Source: Adiantum capillus-veneris
Taxonomy: Eukaryota > Streptophyta > Polypodiopsida > Polypodiales > Pteridaceae
Reading direction: 5' to 3'
Assembly: GCA_014529385.2 (NCBI GenBank)
Contig: CM043971.1
Span: forward strand, 30,027,709-30,087,708
Length of the DNA stretch: 60,000 nt
Part shown: in pieces, positions 20,878 through 31,897 of the stretch
Layout: each line of letters starts with the position of its first letter
Numbering within the stretch: position 1 is the first letter of the stretch
The notes under the pieces: model-generated
Seen by the model: only the letters and a program-made list of their open reading frames with translations
Told to the model about the DNA's origin: nothing
The model's database searches: none
Made by a program: the position numbers and the translations under genes

Positions 20878-20917
<40 letters not shown>

Positions 20918-20988
20918 GATATGAAATGTTATATTAACATCTTCAAGAGGCCAAAATTACCTATGAGACCAAAAGGTTTTATCCATGT

Positions 20989-21045
<57 letters not shown>

Positions 21046-21115
21046 ATAGAATTGTTATATTAACATCTTCAAGAGGCCAAAATGACCTATGAGACCACAA
21101 GGTTACATCCATGTG
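20878..21115 (-). mobile_element. Two tandem LINE 3' termini with (CT)n tails, minus strand
   Basis: On the minus strand, 21115-21043 carries the terminal motif (TGGTCTCATAGGTCATTTTG ... GAAGATGTTAATATAAC) and a (CT)n tail at 21042-20991. Then 20990-20915 repeats the same 75-bp end with its own (CT)n tail at 20914-20878. Only the last 70-odd bases of the LINE are present in each. As at 4207, the inner end abuts the CT tail of the outer one. Confidence 0.75.
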
Positions 21116-21301
21116 CACGACTCTAGTACAATGTCTAGGTAACATTAAAATAAAAATAAACGAGGTTACCTAGAGTGCATAGGTATGTAATTTCAACCCA
21201 CATCCTCATCATATCAACATCCTCATCACAAAATACATCAACTTAAAGCATATGGGGAGGGGTACAATCATAAGTGGGATAATGAGGTGCACATTGGAGA
21301 A

Positions 21302-21594
21302 AGTATACAATCTTGGGGGGGGGGGGGGGGGGGGTGCACTATGTAATCATGTTAATGTATAATGTCAGTTCAAAAGGAGGGGTTTTAAAATGCAAAATTT
21401 TTAGGCAATTTAACAGAGATACATTAAAATAAGGGGTGTTTATATTCAAATTTGGAAAAAAATCCTAAAATAAGGGGTCGTTTTATTCGTTCAGACATGT
21501 CAAAAGAGGGATTTTTTAATACCCCGCGAACACACGTTATATATAGGGGGGGGGGTACTGAACGGTGAACACCCCCCCCCCCCGAGTATACAAT
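21302..21594. mobile_element. 273-bp element with poly-G termini in a 10-bp direct repeat
   Basis: AGTATACAAT occurs at 21302-21311 and again at 21585-21594. Between them, 21312-21584 begins CTT plus 20 G and then TG, and ends CA plus 12 C and G, so the ends form a short G/C-tract inverted repeat. An inner G10 lies at 21546-21555. The interior is AT-rich with AAAATAAGGGGT repeated (about 21427 and 21467). A 9-10-bp target duplication is typical of Mutator-like elements. There is no transposase, so it would be non-autonomous. Confidence 0.6.
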
Positions 21595-21839
21595 GATGAT
21601 CATTCCATGAGCTCTCTCATGGATCTCTGTAGTATGGCCTCAATGTCCTCCATGGTTAGCTCTCAAGAGAGGCATGCTCGCGCCGGTCAATGATACTCGG
21701 TGGCCTCCGATTTTGTATCCACAAACATCGTGAGCGACCAAGCTACATGGGTCAATCAAGAAGGATACCCCAATGAGGGTGTGACTAGGTAACTTGTGGT
21801 AGGCCATCTCGAGTAGCCCCGCTATTGAAAAAAGTAGTG

Positions 21840-22830
21840 ATCTGACTCTGCATGGATCCTCTATGTGTAGGTCCTCTAGTCCTAAGGGTAGTATTTTTTA
21901 GTCTACGGATCTCCAGCAAGAAGAGACCTAGGCACCTCTAATCATAGTAATCCATGGTGTGTGGTTCTCTTTGTATAAGCAAGGAAAATGCCCATGGATC
22001 TCATAATATGTTGTGCATTGGGAGATATAATGCTCCTCTGTCTTTGGCTCTCTCTGGAAGACCTCGCATAATCTCTCCATTGGGGAGCCATCTAACTTTG
22101 CATGGATCCTCCATGTGTAGGTCCTCTACTCCTAAGGGTAGTCTCTCTAAGTCTACGGATCTGCATCAAGAAGAGAGCTAGGCACCCCGAATCATAGTTA
22201 TTCATAATTCTGGATAAGGGGCCAAAGCCCTCTCTGTATAACAATGAATATGCCCATGGATCTCATAGTATGTTGTGCATTGTAATATATAAAGCTCCTT
22301 TGAGGCTCTTTCTCTCTCAAGCAAACCTGGCATAATCTCTCCTCTAAGGGGAGAGATGGCATATATAATGCTCCTTTGAGGCTCTTTCTCTCTCAAGAAA
22401 ACCTGGCATAATCTCTCCTCTAAGGGGAGAGATGGCATATATGTTGTGCATTGACATATATAATGCTCCTTTGAGGATCTGGCTCTCTCAAAAAAACCTA
22501 GAATAATCTCTCCTCTAAGGGGCCATCCCAAGTAGTCCCACTGTAAAAAGTAGTGATCTGACTGCATGGATCCTCTATGTGTAGGTCCTCTTCTCCTAAG
22601 GTTATTCTCTCGGATTCTACCAATCTCCAACAAGAAGAGACCTAGGCACCTCTAATCATAGTAGTGCATGATGCAAGATCCTCTTTGTATAAGCAATGAA
22701 AATGTGTGTAGATCTCATAGTATGTTGTGCATTGGCAGATATAATGATCCTTTGTCACTGGCTCTCTCTGGCACACCTTGCATTATCTCTCCTCTGGGGG
22801 TATACTTGTGCATTGGCCATTCTATATCTC
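21840..22830 (-). repeat. Tandemly repeated LINE ORF2 C-terminal/3' segment
   Basis: Three related blocks start near 21840, 22090 and 22555. All contain CATGGATCCT.CATGTGTAGG, AAGAAGAGA.CTAGGCACC and ATCTCATA.TATGTTGTGCAT. On the minus strand they encode worn versions of the LINE CCHC-end phrase (CQCTTYYEIYTHFHCLYKED; compare YYEIRGRFHCLFKEG at 3381-3899). The blocks have diverged and no frame stays open. This is an amplified LINE fragment, not a gene. Confidence 0.65.
22285..22436. repeat. 76-bp tandem repeat, two near-identical units
   Basis: Units 22285-22360 and 22361-22436 differ at only two positions that I can see, and each ends AAGGGGAGAGATGGC. A third, altered unit follows to about 22525. 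It is nested inside the larger LINE-derived repeat. Confidence 0.9.
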
Positions 22831-23330
22831 CAATTGGTGAGATGAGGTGCGTAGCTGACCACAAACATTGTAATGCCGCGAGATAGGTGGGTGTCCATAT
22901 ACCTGGAACATGAGATAAACCCATCATTTGTGGTACAAAGAACTAATGTGTTCCCCAAGTTTCTAATGATCATCTAGATGAGTCTCTCATGTAGTGTTTT
23001 GGTCATGTGAATGGTCAACGTATTGTGGTCTTTTTTTATTCTGGCAGTATGCATGATGCGATTAGTGAATCTCTTGTGAAGAGTGCACGATTAGGAGCTA
23101 CTCTGGTGGATCTCATTGTGGTATTTGGATTTTCTCTTGGCATACACTCCTCACTTACACATGAATGTCTAATGTGATATGGTCTCCATTAAAATCCATC
23201 TTTGTCCCCAACTCATATGACGGAGATAGCCAAGTCCTCCTAGTATCCAGCTGAATGAGATCATATCTAATAATCCTGCTAATGTGTGAATTTGTGAGGG
23301 TGAGGGATGGCTCATCTACAATACTAAAAA
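22831..23330 (-). pseudogene. LINE ORF2 C-terminal fragment, minus strand
   Basis: Minus-strand frames give DEPSLTLTNSHISRIIRYDLIQLDTRRTWLSPSYELGTKMDF (about 23320-23190), then, after about 230 bp of foreign sequence, DGFISCSRYMDTHLSRGI (about 22925-22870). Both match the first LINE (compare 10170-10390) in the right order. The inserted 22985-23160 has no match. It leads directly into the repeated blocks at lower coordinates. Confidence 0.7.
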
Positions 23331-24242
23331 TGGACAGCCTATACTTAACACTATATGTGTATCTAATGTTAGAGAATGTTTGCTTCCACTCATCAAAGTC
23401 CTTGTTTTTTTCAAGAAAAATAATCCATTCCGTGTTTTCCTGCATTATTTCTTCAGATTTGGTCGCCGCAGGGTTTGTTTGAAAACTCAAAGGTTCTTGA
23501 TTTCCAAGTTTGCTTGAGGTAGTAGAAGTAGACAATCTGAGTACTAACGAGATGGCTTGGTTTTTTAAAACCTTTCCTCGTAGAATCATATCATTCTTGA
23601 AAAAGGGGATCTTCCAAGTCTTTGGTACCCATTTGTAGATTTTACACACAAGACCTCTAGTGGTTGGGCAGTCTTTGAATAGATGAAGGGAATCTTAAAA
23701 TGGCACTTACATTCTAAGGAGAGGTCCATGCCACAAGACCTCTAGTGGTTGGGCAGATGATGGGAATCTTAAAATGCCACTTTACATTTTGAGGAGAGGT
23801 CTGTGCCTGTCTATCTAACTTTAACTTTGATCCCAAATTGGTAATCCCCCCAAATCACCTTCAATAAGAAGACCTTCATTATGCTAGGCCATGGAGGATC
23901 CTACCTGTAACAACTGACCATTTTGGCTCAGGCCACATCAGCCTCCATTGTTTGTTAGGAGGAGAACCAATCTTCTCTAGAGATAAGTTTGATATATGTT
24001 CCCCTTGTTTGTAGTAGATCAAAGTTCCTTTTTTTGTGCCAGTGCCAGGCTTTCCAATCAAGTTCTTCCTCACTAAAAGGCACTAGAACATTACTTAGAC
24101 CTTCAACCACTCTAGTGACTAGAAGGCTTGCGGGTTGTTGATGTTCTACTAAGTAGTCAGTTGGTTTGCAAGGATAAAATTTGTTAATAAAAGTTGAATT
24201 CCTACATTCATATATTACCATAGAAAGTGTTAAGAGCATCAA
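23331..24242 (-). pseudogene. Second LINE lineage: zf-RVT C-terminal region, minus strand
   Basis: Minus-strand frames contain EELDWKAWHWHKKRNFD (about 24080), KVFLLKVIWGDYQFGIKVK (about 23880-23820) and HLFKDCPTTRGLVCKIYKWVPKTW (about 23695-23620). The HLF.DCP..R..W-like spacing is the zinc-binding RT-associated domain (zf-RVT) at the end of plant L1-like ORF2. A tandem duplication inside it (23648-23807) and several stops show that it is dead. The 164-codon frame at 23155-23649 spans the junction between this and the first LINE and is not one protein. Confidence 0.5.
23648..23807. repeat. Tandem duplication, units of 85 and 75 bp
   Basis: ACAAGACCTCTAGTGGTTGG starts both units (23648 and 23733). 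The second lacks about a dozen bases (TCTTTGAATAGA region) and has a few substitutions. It splits the zf-RVT remnant. Confidence 0.85.
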
Positions 24243-25717
24243 AAAGTGTCACACTATGATAATTGTAGCACAATCATGAAACACTAAAACTACATGCATC
24301 AAGAAACAGGATTCCACAATGATATATACTTTCACAACCTTGTTGGCCAAATCATCTACATTGAAGAGATGATAGTCATATCTCAAAACTTGACTTTGAT
24401 ATAAATGAAAACTAGTCCCAAGTTGAATTGTTAGCTAAGCTAAAAAAATTGTGCATAAACATGAACTCCACATAAAAAAGAAACATGCATCTAATTGTAT
24501 TTGAGAGGCTAAAAAGTTATAAAAATGGGAATTTTTGTTAATAAGTTTGTAGTAGCAAATGTCTAAAAAACAGTCACAAATTCACGTACACACATCCCCT
24601 ATCCATTAAAAAGGGAAACATAGTGAAAACTAATAGATTTAGTTTTGGGATACTTTAATGTTCTTTAAAAAAACTGTTAAAAAGGACTTAGCTCCAAGAT
24701 TATAAAAAATGAACAAAAACACACAAAAAAACACTCACTTTTTGAAGTTGCAAGAGGCTAGGTCTAGAAGAAATAGGACTGGGTAGCATGTTGTTGAATA
24801 GGCATTTGTGACCGCACAACAAAAGCTCTTGCAACTGTAAGGTGAAAGGTCAAATCCGTAGAAAAAAAGGCAAGTTTTTTCACTTTTTGAGAAAGACTTG
24901 CGGATAAAACGATTTAAGACTCATTCACCATCTCCTTTAATAATTCTAGAAAGTTGCTCACTTAATATGACATAAAAGTGTCATCTTAAATGTCTAGGGA
25001 TGTAGAAGTGTTTCATTACCAACCTAGTGATAAGAGACAACTAAAGATGAGAAGAAAGCAATAATATCGCAAAGGCTAAAATATACTAGCATTGTCGGAC
25101 TAAAGTAAAGATAGGTAACTGATGGTATGATAAAAATAGGGAATCAATGGTATGTTAAAAACATGGATTCCTTGGTATTCTCAAGATGTGCCTCAATTAG
25201 TGCTAGACTTGAGATAATCAAACAACCTCATGCTGATGAATCTCGTGGACATTCCTAGCATACGTAGCTTATAGAAAGCTAGTACCATACATATTGTGGT
25301 GATAGTAGAAACATATTCAATGGTTTTGTGAGAAGTGTAATAGCTTTCAGGGCATATGAAGACATACTAAATTAAAGAAGATACCACTAGGCACCATTAG
25401 GCCACTAGAAGTATTTATGAGCCTAAACCCGAACTGCACGAGACCATTCCAAAAGTTGACACCCAAAACACTTGTTAAGTCTAAACGTGGATCAAAACAA
25501 AGGTTACAAAATTAGAAGCCGGTATGATTCATTTATGAGCAGATTATCTATTGTTTTGATTGCCCATGAAATATTTTTTAGACCAAGGAAACCATTCAAA
25601 TAACATTTTTTATCAAGCAATTTCTAGCAAGCCCTTTTTTTAAACTTGGCAAGCTGTTCTAAAAACATTAATTGGGTGCGACACGTAAAAAACTCTGAGA
25701 AACAAAACAAAAACGAA

Positions 25718-25774
<57 letters not shown>

Positions 25775-26100
25775 ATTCATGTGAAAATCATGTTATAAAC
25801 ACATGGCATTTTTCCCTTAGTGAACGTTCTTACAACCAAAGAGTTTTTTCATGTTTTACTCTTTCTCTATCTCTACTTTTAAACCAATTTCTTCTTCTAC
25901 CTATCTACTCATCTTTGTCTTGGACATCTTTAAAAGTTGTTGCCTCTTCCTAAAGGTTTGAGACTTCTATTGAGTAGTGTCATTTTGATTAGTAGAAAAA
26001 ATATTCCATAGTTAAGCAAATATGTCAAGGGTCCTTCTCAAAGAAGCATTGGAGTGGGATTATAACCCATGCTCTCCCAAAACCAAAACACTCAGGTTGT
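24243..26100. other. AT-rich gene-free stretch with a (CA)n microsatellite
   Basis: No coding signal is seen on either strand for nearly 1.9 kb. The only structured feature is (AC)n at 25720-25771. Confidence 0.5.
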
Positions 26101-26106
26101 GAGAAC

Positions 26107-26399
26107 CACTATGTCCTATATGTTGGAAGCTATAGCCAAGAGTGTTGGTGTAGGCTCTCACTTCTCACAAGCTTGGAGAAGGAGGTGGAGTTCCTCAACT
26201 TTCACCAAGTGAGAATGATCCACAAAATGAGTGTGTGTGTGTGGTGTATATCCCCCTAGCACCCCCCTTGCTTGCTTGGGGCGAGTTGTGGCTTTTCCAC
26301 ATGCTTCAAGTTCATTGGACCCCTCTCCCCCTAGCCAATCACATGCAACATGCAGTCAAGTACATGGGTAGTCTTTTGACAAGTGTCCTCCTTACCCCT

Positions 26400-26432
<33 letters not shown>

Positions 26433-26909
26433 AAAATATTTAGATATTTGTCGGATGGAACTAGAAGCTCATTGGACCCCTCTTTAGCCCAACCAATAGC
26501 ATTCAAGCACACCATGAGGTTAAGCTTAGGGAGAGTCTTTGTAGGGTCTCTTTTTACTCAAGCACCTTCCTCATTAAGTATGACAAGTACCTCAAGTACC
26601 TTAGTCCTCAAGCATGGCAAGCACTTTAGGTGGACTTCCCACCTCAAGCTCAGCCCAAAAGACTTTTAACGCTAACCATTGGAGGTCTTTAATGAAGCTA
26701 ACCCTAAGGTCTTTTAAGCTCCATTAGTTAACCTTTCTCTTTGACAGACCATCCCTCATTTGGCCCCTTTACCATTGGCCCCGTGTTGAGATAGATCCGT
26801 AAGCACATGTCTATATTCTAACCCTTGTTCTCGTTTATTGTCCCACATTAAATGATCAGTTTAATATGAGAAAATCATTTGGGTTGGTTAGATATTAGAT
26901 TTAATGACA
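26107..26909 (-). mobile_element. Probable Gypsy LTR, minus strand
   Basis: On the minus strand, purine-rich AAGAGAGAGGTAA precedes TGTCATTAAATC at 26909. The chromodomain gene end lies just upstream (27250), so this is a plausible 3' LTR start. The other edge is not certain: a CA before TAGTGGTTCTCACAAC near 26107 is only a guess. A (GA)n run lies at 26401-26428. Confidence 0.4.
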
Positions 26910-27249
26910 TTACCTCTCTCTTAAAATCATAGGTAAAAGAGATAAAGCCATAGTCATTAATCAATTTGTCTTAGCGGGTAGAGGATCCCTTTTTACCCTA
27001 CGACATCATTCCAAGATGAATGACTAATCCATTTGGTGCTTGAGAGACATAGCTGCCGCAAGCATGTCTGATCTTTAATCCATTTCATCCTCCCAAGTAG
27101 AGTGACAAATTCTACATGGTGTTTGAGAGACGTCGTCATCCCAAACATGATTCTTAGTATGCATACTACTTAAATTTGTGCACAATAAAGAGATAATTAG
27201 TCTTATAAGACAAAAACATTGATCATTTAAAAGAAACATGTAGATTTGC

Positions 27250-28086
27250 TTAATCTAATGTAGCATTGTAAGCATTGACAAGGTTCATACTATCCTTAAG
27301 TTGGATTCCTTGCATCCATCTAGCATCTTCAGAACGATAATTTTTGAACTTAATAAGATACCGTCGGATAATCTTACCATGTCGTAGTACCTTGTCTTCA
27401 TGCCAAAGGATAGCTTCAGGTTGTAATACCTCTTCTTGATCTTTGATTTCGGGAGGGTCTTGACTCTTCAATAATTGGTTCATTTGGAGGCTCTCCTTTG
27501 TAGGGCTTGAGTAGGCTCACATGAAAAGCAATGTGTATGAGCCAATGGTTAGGCAACTTGAGTTGATAAGCCACCTCATTGATTGGCTTCAAAATTTGAA
27601 AAGGACCATAGTATCTTTTTGCTAGTTTAGCATAATACTTTTGATGTCCCGTAGGGATTTTTGTCCGTCGTTTGCCTCAATTGAGCCTTAGGAAACTTAA
27701 GTAAGACCCAATCATTTTCTTTGAACGTTAAGGCCTTTCTGTGCTTTTCTGCAAGCTTTTTTCCTTAGTTGGGAGATGGATATAGCCTCTTTAATCTTTT
27801 GAAAAGATGCTTGCAAGTCACGGCTATACTCATCGACAATGAAGATCCTCCCATGTACTTTAAATAGCAAGGGACTTTTAGGTCTTCCCTCTATAATTTC
27901 AAAAGGCGCTTTTCCCATAGAAGTATGGATAGTATTATTATACGCATACTCTACAAGTGGGAAGTATTTTTCCCATTGTGAGCATTGATCTACTTCTGTA
28001 ACATAGGTCTTTAGTAGATCAAGAATCGTAAGATTGGCTATCTCACTTTGACCATCCGTTTCTGTGCCGTCTGTCGCATGTATCAA
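27250..28086 (-). pseudogene. Ty3/Gypsy integrase core end and chromodomain, minus strand
   Basis: From 28086 downwards: ATDGTETDGQSEIANLTILDLLKTYV, WEKYFPLVEYAYNNTIHTSMGKAPFEIIEG, then a charged linker. After a broken section (27711-27484) comes [36 protein letters not shown] (27420-27310). The last phrase is a chromodomain, which in chromoviruses steers integration to marked chromatin. The aspartate-bearing integrase start and the RT are absent; the fragment begins at an LTR edge near 28100. Stops in the linker show loss of function. Confidence 0.8.
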
Positions 28087-28099
28087 TGCAAGGAACCTG

Positions 28100-28301
28100 C
28101 CGATACACTATGTGCGAGCCACAAATGGCTCCAAGCACGCAACTAGCCTAAAGTAGTAAGCTCAAAGATGGTGATGGTGTGTCACTCACCGCTCTACGCT
28201 TGCGATCGTGGAGGATTCCTCGCAGCGAAGAAGAAGGAGCCGCCACTGCACCGCACTCAACCGCTTCGCCGCCTCCGTGCCGTCGTTGTAATGCTCGATC
28301 G

Positions 28302-28358
<57 letters not shown>

Positions 28359-28658
28359 ACACACACACAAAGAGGTGAAGAAGAAGATGATGGAGATGGA
28401 GCAAGAGCACTCTTCAATTGCACAAATGAAAGAATAAGTGAATTTTAGGTTTAGTTGACTTTTATATGAGCTCGCCCCATTCACACTGGGCGCCCATGCT
28501 TAGCCAACTAATCTCTTGAATGTTCCGGTTAGAATGCACCTCTCATCGGCGATCACTCTTACCCTTTTTCTATTGGACTGACAAGCCCGGTACCTGACTA
28601 TACCAAATAAATAATACAGCGCCCGTTGTAGCTGATAGAAATGTGCGTGAGGGTTAAC
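28100..28658 (-). mobile_element. LTR of another Gypsy element with (GA)n in its 3' part
   Basis: On the minus strand the LTR starts TGTTAACCCTCACGC at 28658, right after the polypurine run GGAAGGGGGGGCA. CTCATATAAAAG near 28470 is a TATA box. (GA)n at 28355-28305 follows about 110 bp further on. The end is near 28100 but not sharply defined. The region also shows a CG|GTGAGT donor-like site near 28182. It differs in its terminal bases from the LTR at 26909. Confidence 0.55.
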
Positions 28659-28765
28659 ATGCCCCCCCTTCCTGATGTAGATTCCGTCCTCAGAAGCTAT
28701 TGAGTTGAAGCTCGTTCGTTGAGGTGGAAGAGCATTTGAGATGAATGTCCTTAGCCTTCTTCAAT
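28659..28765 (-). other. Polypurine tract and end of a Gypsy pol region
   Basis: GAGGACGGAATC...AGGAAGGGGGGGCA on the minus strand has the look of the GGAGGACG-polypurine end of plant Gypsy elements. TTTTGCAG near 28768 could be a splice acceptor. Confidence 0.4.
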
Positions 28766-30106
28766 CACTGCAAAATCAAACAACATTGGCACAGTAATTG
28801 CATTCTCATATACAATTAAAAAGCATATACAGTTTAGGGAAACAAATTGATTGGTAGCAGAATTCTAAACCATTTTGTCAGCAATAAACATATAATCAAA
28901 CGCATAAACATTTGTAAAGGTAAAAAATTAAACAAGTCTGGGGTCGCTAATTTAACAGTCGAAAGGCACTAAAGATCGACTATTAATACCAGTGGGCAAG
29001 CTTCTCAATTTTCTCTGGTCAATTAAGTTGTTTAATCGCAAGAGCCAAGTATTTCATGTTCGAGGGCAGACTAGAGGCTATACCTAGAAGACCTTGTAGT
29101 TAAGCTAAGATAAAAGGAATTTCTCATGAAATCATCGCCTGACTGATTACCTTTTCTTTGACCCTCCAAAGTCTTTTAACAGAGATTCAATTTTGATTTG
29201 TGCGCTTATTTTGTATGCCTTGGGTTTTTTGCTTTTCAAGGAAAAGCTCCCACACTGGGAACATCTAGGGCTCTAGTACCATAGGTGATACATGTGAGTA
29301 GAGTACCAAATCAAGCTGAGGTTTCTCTTCTAGCTTAAGATTTTACATTGTGGCACTTTGATTTTTTATTTGTTCGTTTTCAGCATTTTAATTTTGTAAC
29401 TTTAGGGGGTCATATAACACTGTTACCCTCCCCAAGCTCATCACACTAGTAAACTCCCTTTATAATACTTAAGCTAAAGGTCAACAGGGACTAAGCACAC
29501 TAGAAAGCCCTAGTACATTTCACACAATGCTGCCTAAATCGGATTAAGAACCTAAGTAACCATTGATTATTAGGAAGGCATTCCCCATGGTATTAAGAGA
29601 AGATCTCTAACGCCTAGCTTGGTCAAACTAGCTTAGTCGGACTGCTTGATTTTAAAACCTAGACAAGTGATTTTGACAAAAAATTACATTGAATTTAATG
29701 TTTGATACTAAGCAAATGTGCTGGATATCATGCTAGCAATCACAATTAAAGCAGACAAACATGGATGCAAAAAGATAAGGGGCCATGCTAATGGACAAGA
29801 AACACCTGTTTGTGTTGATGGTCACGTTTGATTTGAAGTGTGAACGAGAGAAAGATTCCATGAAGGTCCAAATCCTAACACCAGCAACACGTTCCTGTAC
29901 ACACTAGGAAACACAAAGAATACCTCTAGGAGGCACATCAGTGGGAAAAGATACCAACACTTATTGAACATAATTAAAAAGCATAAGGAACCCTAACCTA
30001 ATTGTTTACACTCCCCCTAGAGAGTCAAGGGAATAGGATATTGTAGAGATTGGGGGGAAACCCTAAGGCTAAACCCCTATCCTCGTCGTCCAGAAAAACA
30101 AATTCA
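28766..30106. other. AT-rich stretch, no gene recognised
   Basis: Nothing recognisable was found on either strand. Frames are short and no repeat structure is obvious by eye. Confidence 0.4.
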
Positions 30107-30445
30107 TCATCCGTGAGCATATGTGCCATCCGTATAATTATGTAAATCTTCTTCATCTTCAGAGACACCAATGTTTACTAAGAAGGTCACTAGACGCCTA
30201 TAGTCATCTTGGTCAAAAGGATAGGCTTGTGCAATGAGAGATACACTCTCTACTAAGTATGGATCAGTCGTGGTCAAGAGTCGTATCAGCCATTATAACT
30301 TCTTGAAATTCCTCTCACATGCTAGCGTACCTACCAAATCCCATTCACAGGCAAGCAATGGAAAGACCATGTGAAAAATTTGTGAAAAGTAACGAGGGTA
30401 CCTCTCACCCAAGGAAGGAGTGAATGACTTTAGCGTACTAGCCAT
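30107..30445 (-). pseudogene. Unidentified protein fragment with one in-frame stop
   Basis: From a possible ATG at 30445, one frame reads MASTLKSFTPSLGERYPRYF...LACEWDLVGTLACERNFKKL, then TAA at 30295-30293. It resumes in the same frame with WLIRLLTTTDPYLVESVSLI and AQAYPFDQDDYRRLVTFLVN, and ends near 30107. The composition and the continued frame suggest a real former coding region of about 112 codons. I do not recognise the family. It may belong with the ORF at 30692-31156 on the same strand, possibly a retroelement gag, but no motif proves that. Confidence 0.35.
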
Positions 30446-30691
30446 ATATGTACATGCAAATAGATGATGCTTACAATGCAAATATTACAAGGGTCGTGTT
30501 CTTGTGTATAATGTGTTTTTATGATTTTGTGTTATGGCTCTTGCTCTTTTACTTTTTTATCTTTTTTTGTGAGTATAATGCTTTATATATACATTCCGTA
30601 AGATTGGAGATTGAGAGGTCAGGGAGGAAGGTTGAGAGGGAAGCAAGTGAATGATGGATATCAAGAAACACTCCCCCCTTCCTTGGGTAGA

Positions 30692-31156
30692 TCATACCTT
30701 TTGAAATGATGTCGTCACCTTTTGAAACCAATTGTTCCAAGTTGTTACGGGTGAAGGCTTTAACCAATATTTTTTGATTGCCCTATGCGTTTCATCTAGT
30801 TGCAAGGGTGGTAAGATACTCTCCCATGATTTTATTTGCAACATTGTTGTAGGTGGTGAACTTACAACGGGAGGTGCAGACTCTTTCTTGCTTGTATGGG
30901 TATGTACAATGGTAGGTGGAGGTTGTGTCCAAGTTTCTATTTTCGTATAGGAACTACATGAAGAGCAAGAAACTTCATTTAATTTCCGTGTCCATGAGCT
31001 AGGTGGAACAAATCGTTCTTTGTTTGGTACCCAAACTAGCTCTGGAGCAGGTGTGTAGCATTCTGTGATTTTTTTCTTTCCACGATCTTCAATTTGTTTT
31101 GGAGTTTGTGGCAATGTATGGAAACCAGAGACTTCTTGATAAAGCTTTCGGGTCAT
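30692..31156 (-). CDS. Hypothetical 154-aa protein, possibly mobile-element derived
   Basis: The uninterrupted frame starts MTRKLYQEVSGFHTLP and carries Pro/Ser/Thr- and Trp-rich phrases (PELVWVPNKERFVPPSSW, LPPLQLDETHRAIKKYWL, TTWNNWFQKV). It has no signal peptide, membrane segment or known catalytic motif. The surroundings are gene-poor and repeat-rich. It ends about 250 bp before the broken ORF at 30107-30445 on the same strand, so the two could be parts of one element. The function is unknown. Confidence 0.35.
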   Translation of the reverse strand: MTRKLYQEVSGFHTLPQTPKQIEDRGKKKITECYTPAPELVWVPNKERFVPPSSWTRKLNEVSCSSCSSYTKIETWTQPPPTIVHTHTSKKESAPPVVSSPPTTMLQIKSWESILPPLQLDETHRAIKKYWLKPSPVTTWNNWFQKVTTSFQKV

Positions 31157-31862
31157 TTACGAGCTAGGTTTCCATCGACAATATTTGGCAAATGTTTTTG
31201 GATATTTGGACTCCTTTCCACATCCATTGCAGGATACTATTTATGCATTGGGTAAGATTCTAGGCATTTTGGTCAATTTGGATGAGCAGGAATGTGGCAT
31301 TCACTAATGCGGCACATTTTTAACATTTATGTTTTCTTTCACCGCTCATTGCAACAGTCTATATATGACTCTTGCAAACTACATGATTTGGACGCATCTC
31401 ATCTGGAGCTTTTTTGTTAGTGTTTTTAGACACTTGGGTTATGCTTTTCTCTGAAGCCTTACCCTTGTGTAGAACATAAAGTTGTAGTGTCATGAGTCTT
31501 TTGGTGGGTTTTCCTCACTTCGAGGTTTCCCATTTGTAAAGCAATAACAACTGATTTACCAAAAAAAAATGTGTGTGTGTGTGTGTGTGTGTGTTTGGAT
31601 CATATATTAGTACCGAGTTCTACACCCACTATTGGACACTGACAATGTTGGTGTGGATGATGCATTATTTAGTTAATATTATACATGATGGAGGTGAAAT
31701 TACATTCTCTTGTGGATGACTACGATGAGTCTATACCTTGCACTTTTCTTTCAAGGTGAATATGGGCCAAACCTACATTCATTTATGTATATTGTGTTGG
31801 GCTAGAGTGGATCAACGTGACTAGCATTCATCTTGGTAGCATTGATAATTACACTAGTAATT

Positions 31863-31897
<35 letters not shown>

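Noticed and set aside
21315-21334. Poly-G run as pure sequencing error
   Set aside because: The length may be unreliable, but a matching C run and the 10-bp direct repeats around the segment make the structure itself believable.
23155-23649. 164-codon minus-strand ORF as a single gene
   Set aside because: Its first part reads as LINE zf-RVT sequence and its last part as the C-terminus of a different LINE, so it is a junction product.
28180-28300. Exon-like peptide NAIEHYNDGTEAAKRLSAVQ on the minus strand ending at a GTGAGT donor
   Set aside because: It falls inside the LTR that starts at 28658 (downstream of its TATA box and GA tract), has no acceptor or start in frame, and other frames are equally open.
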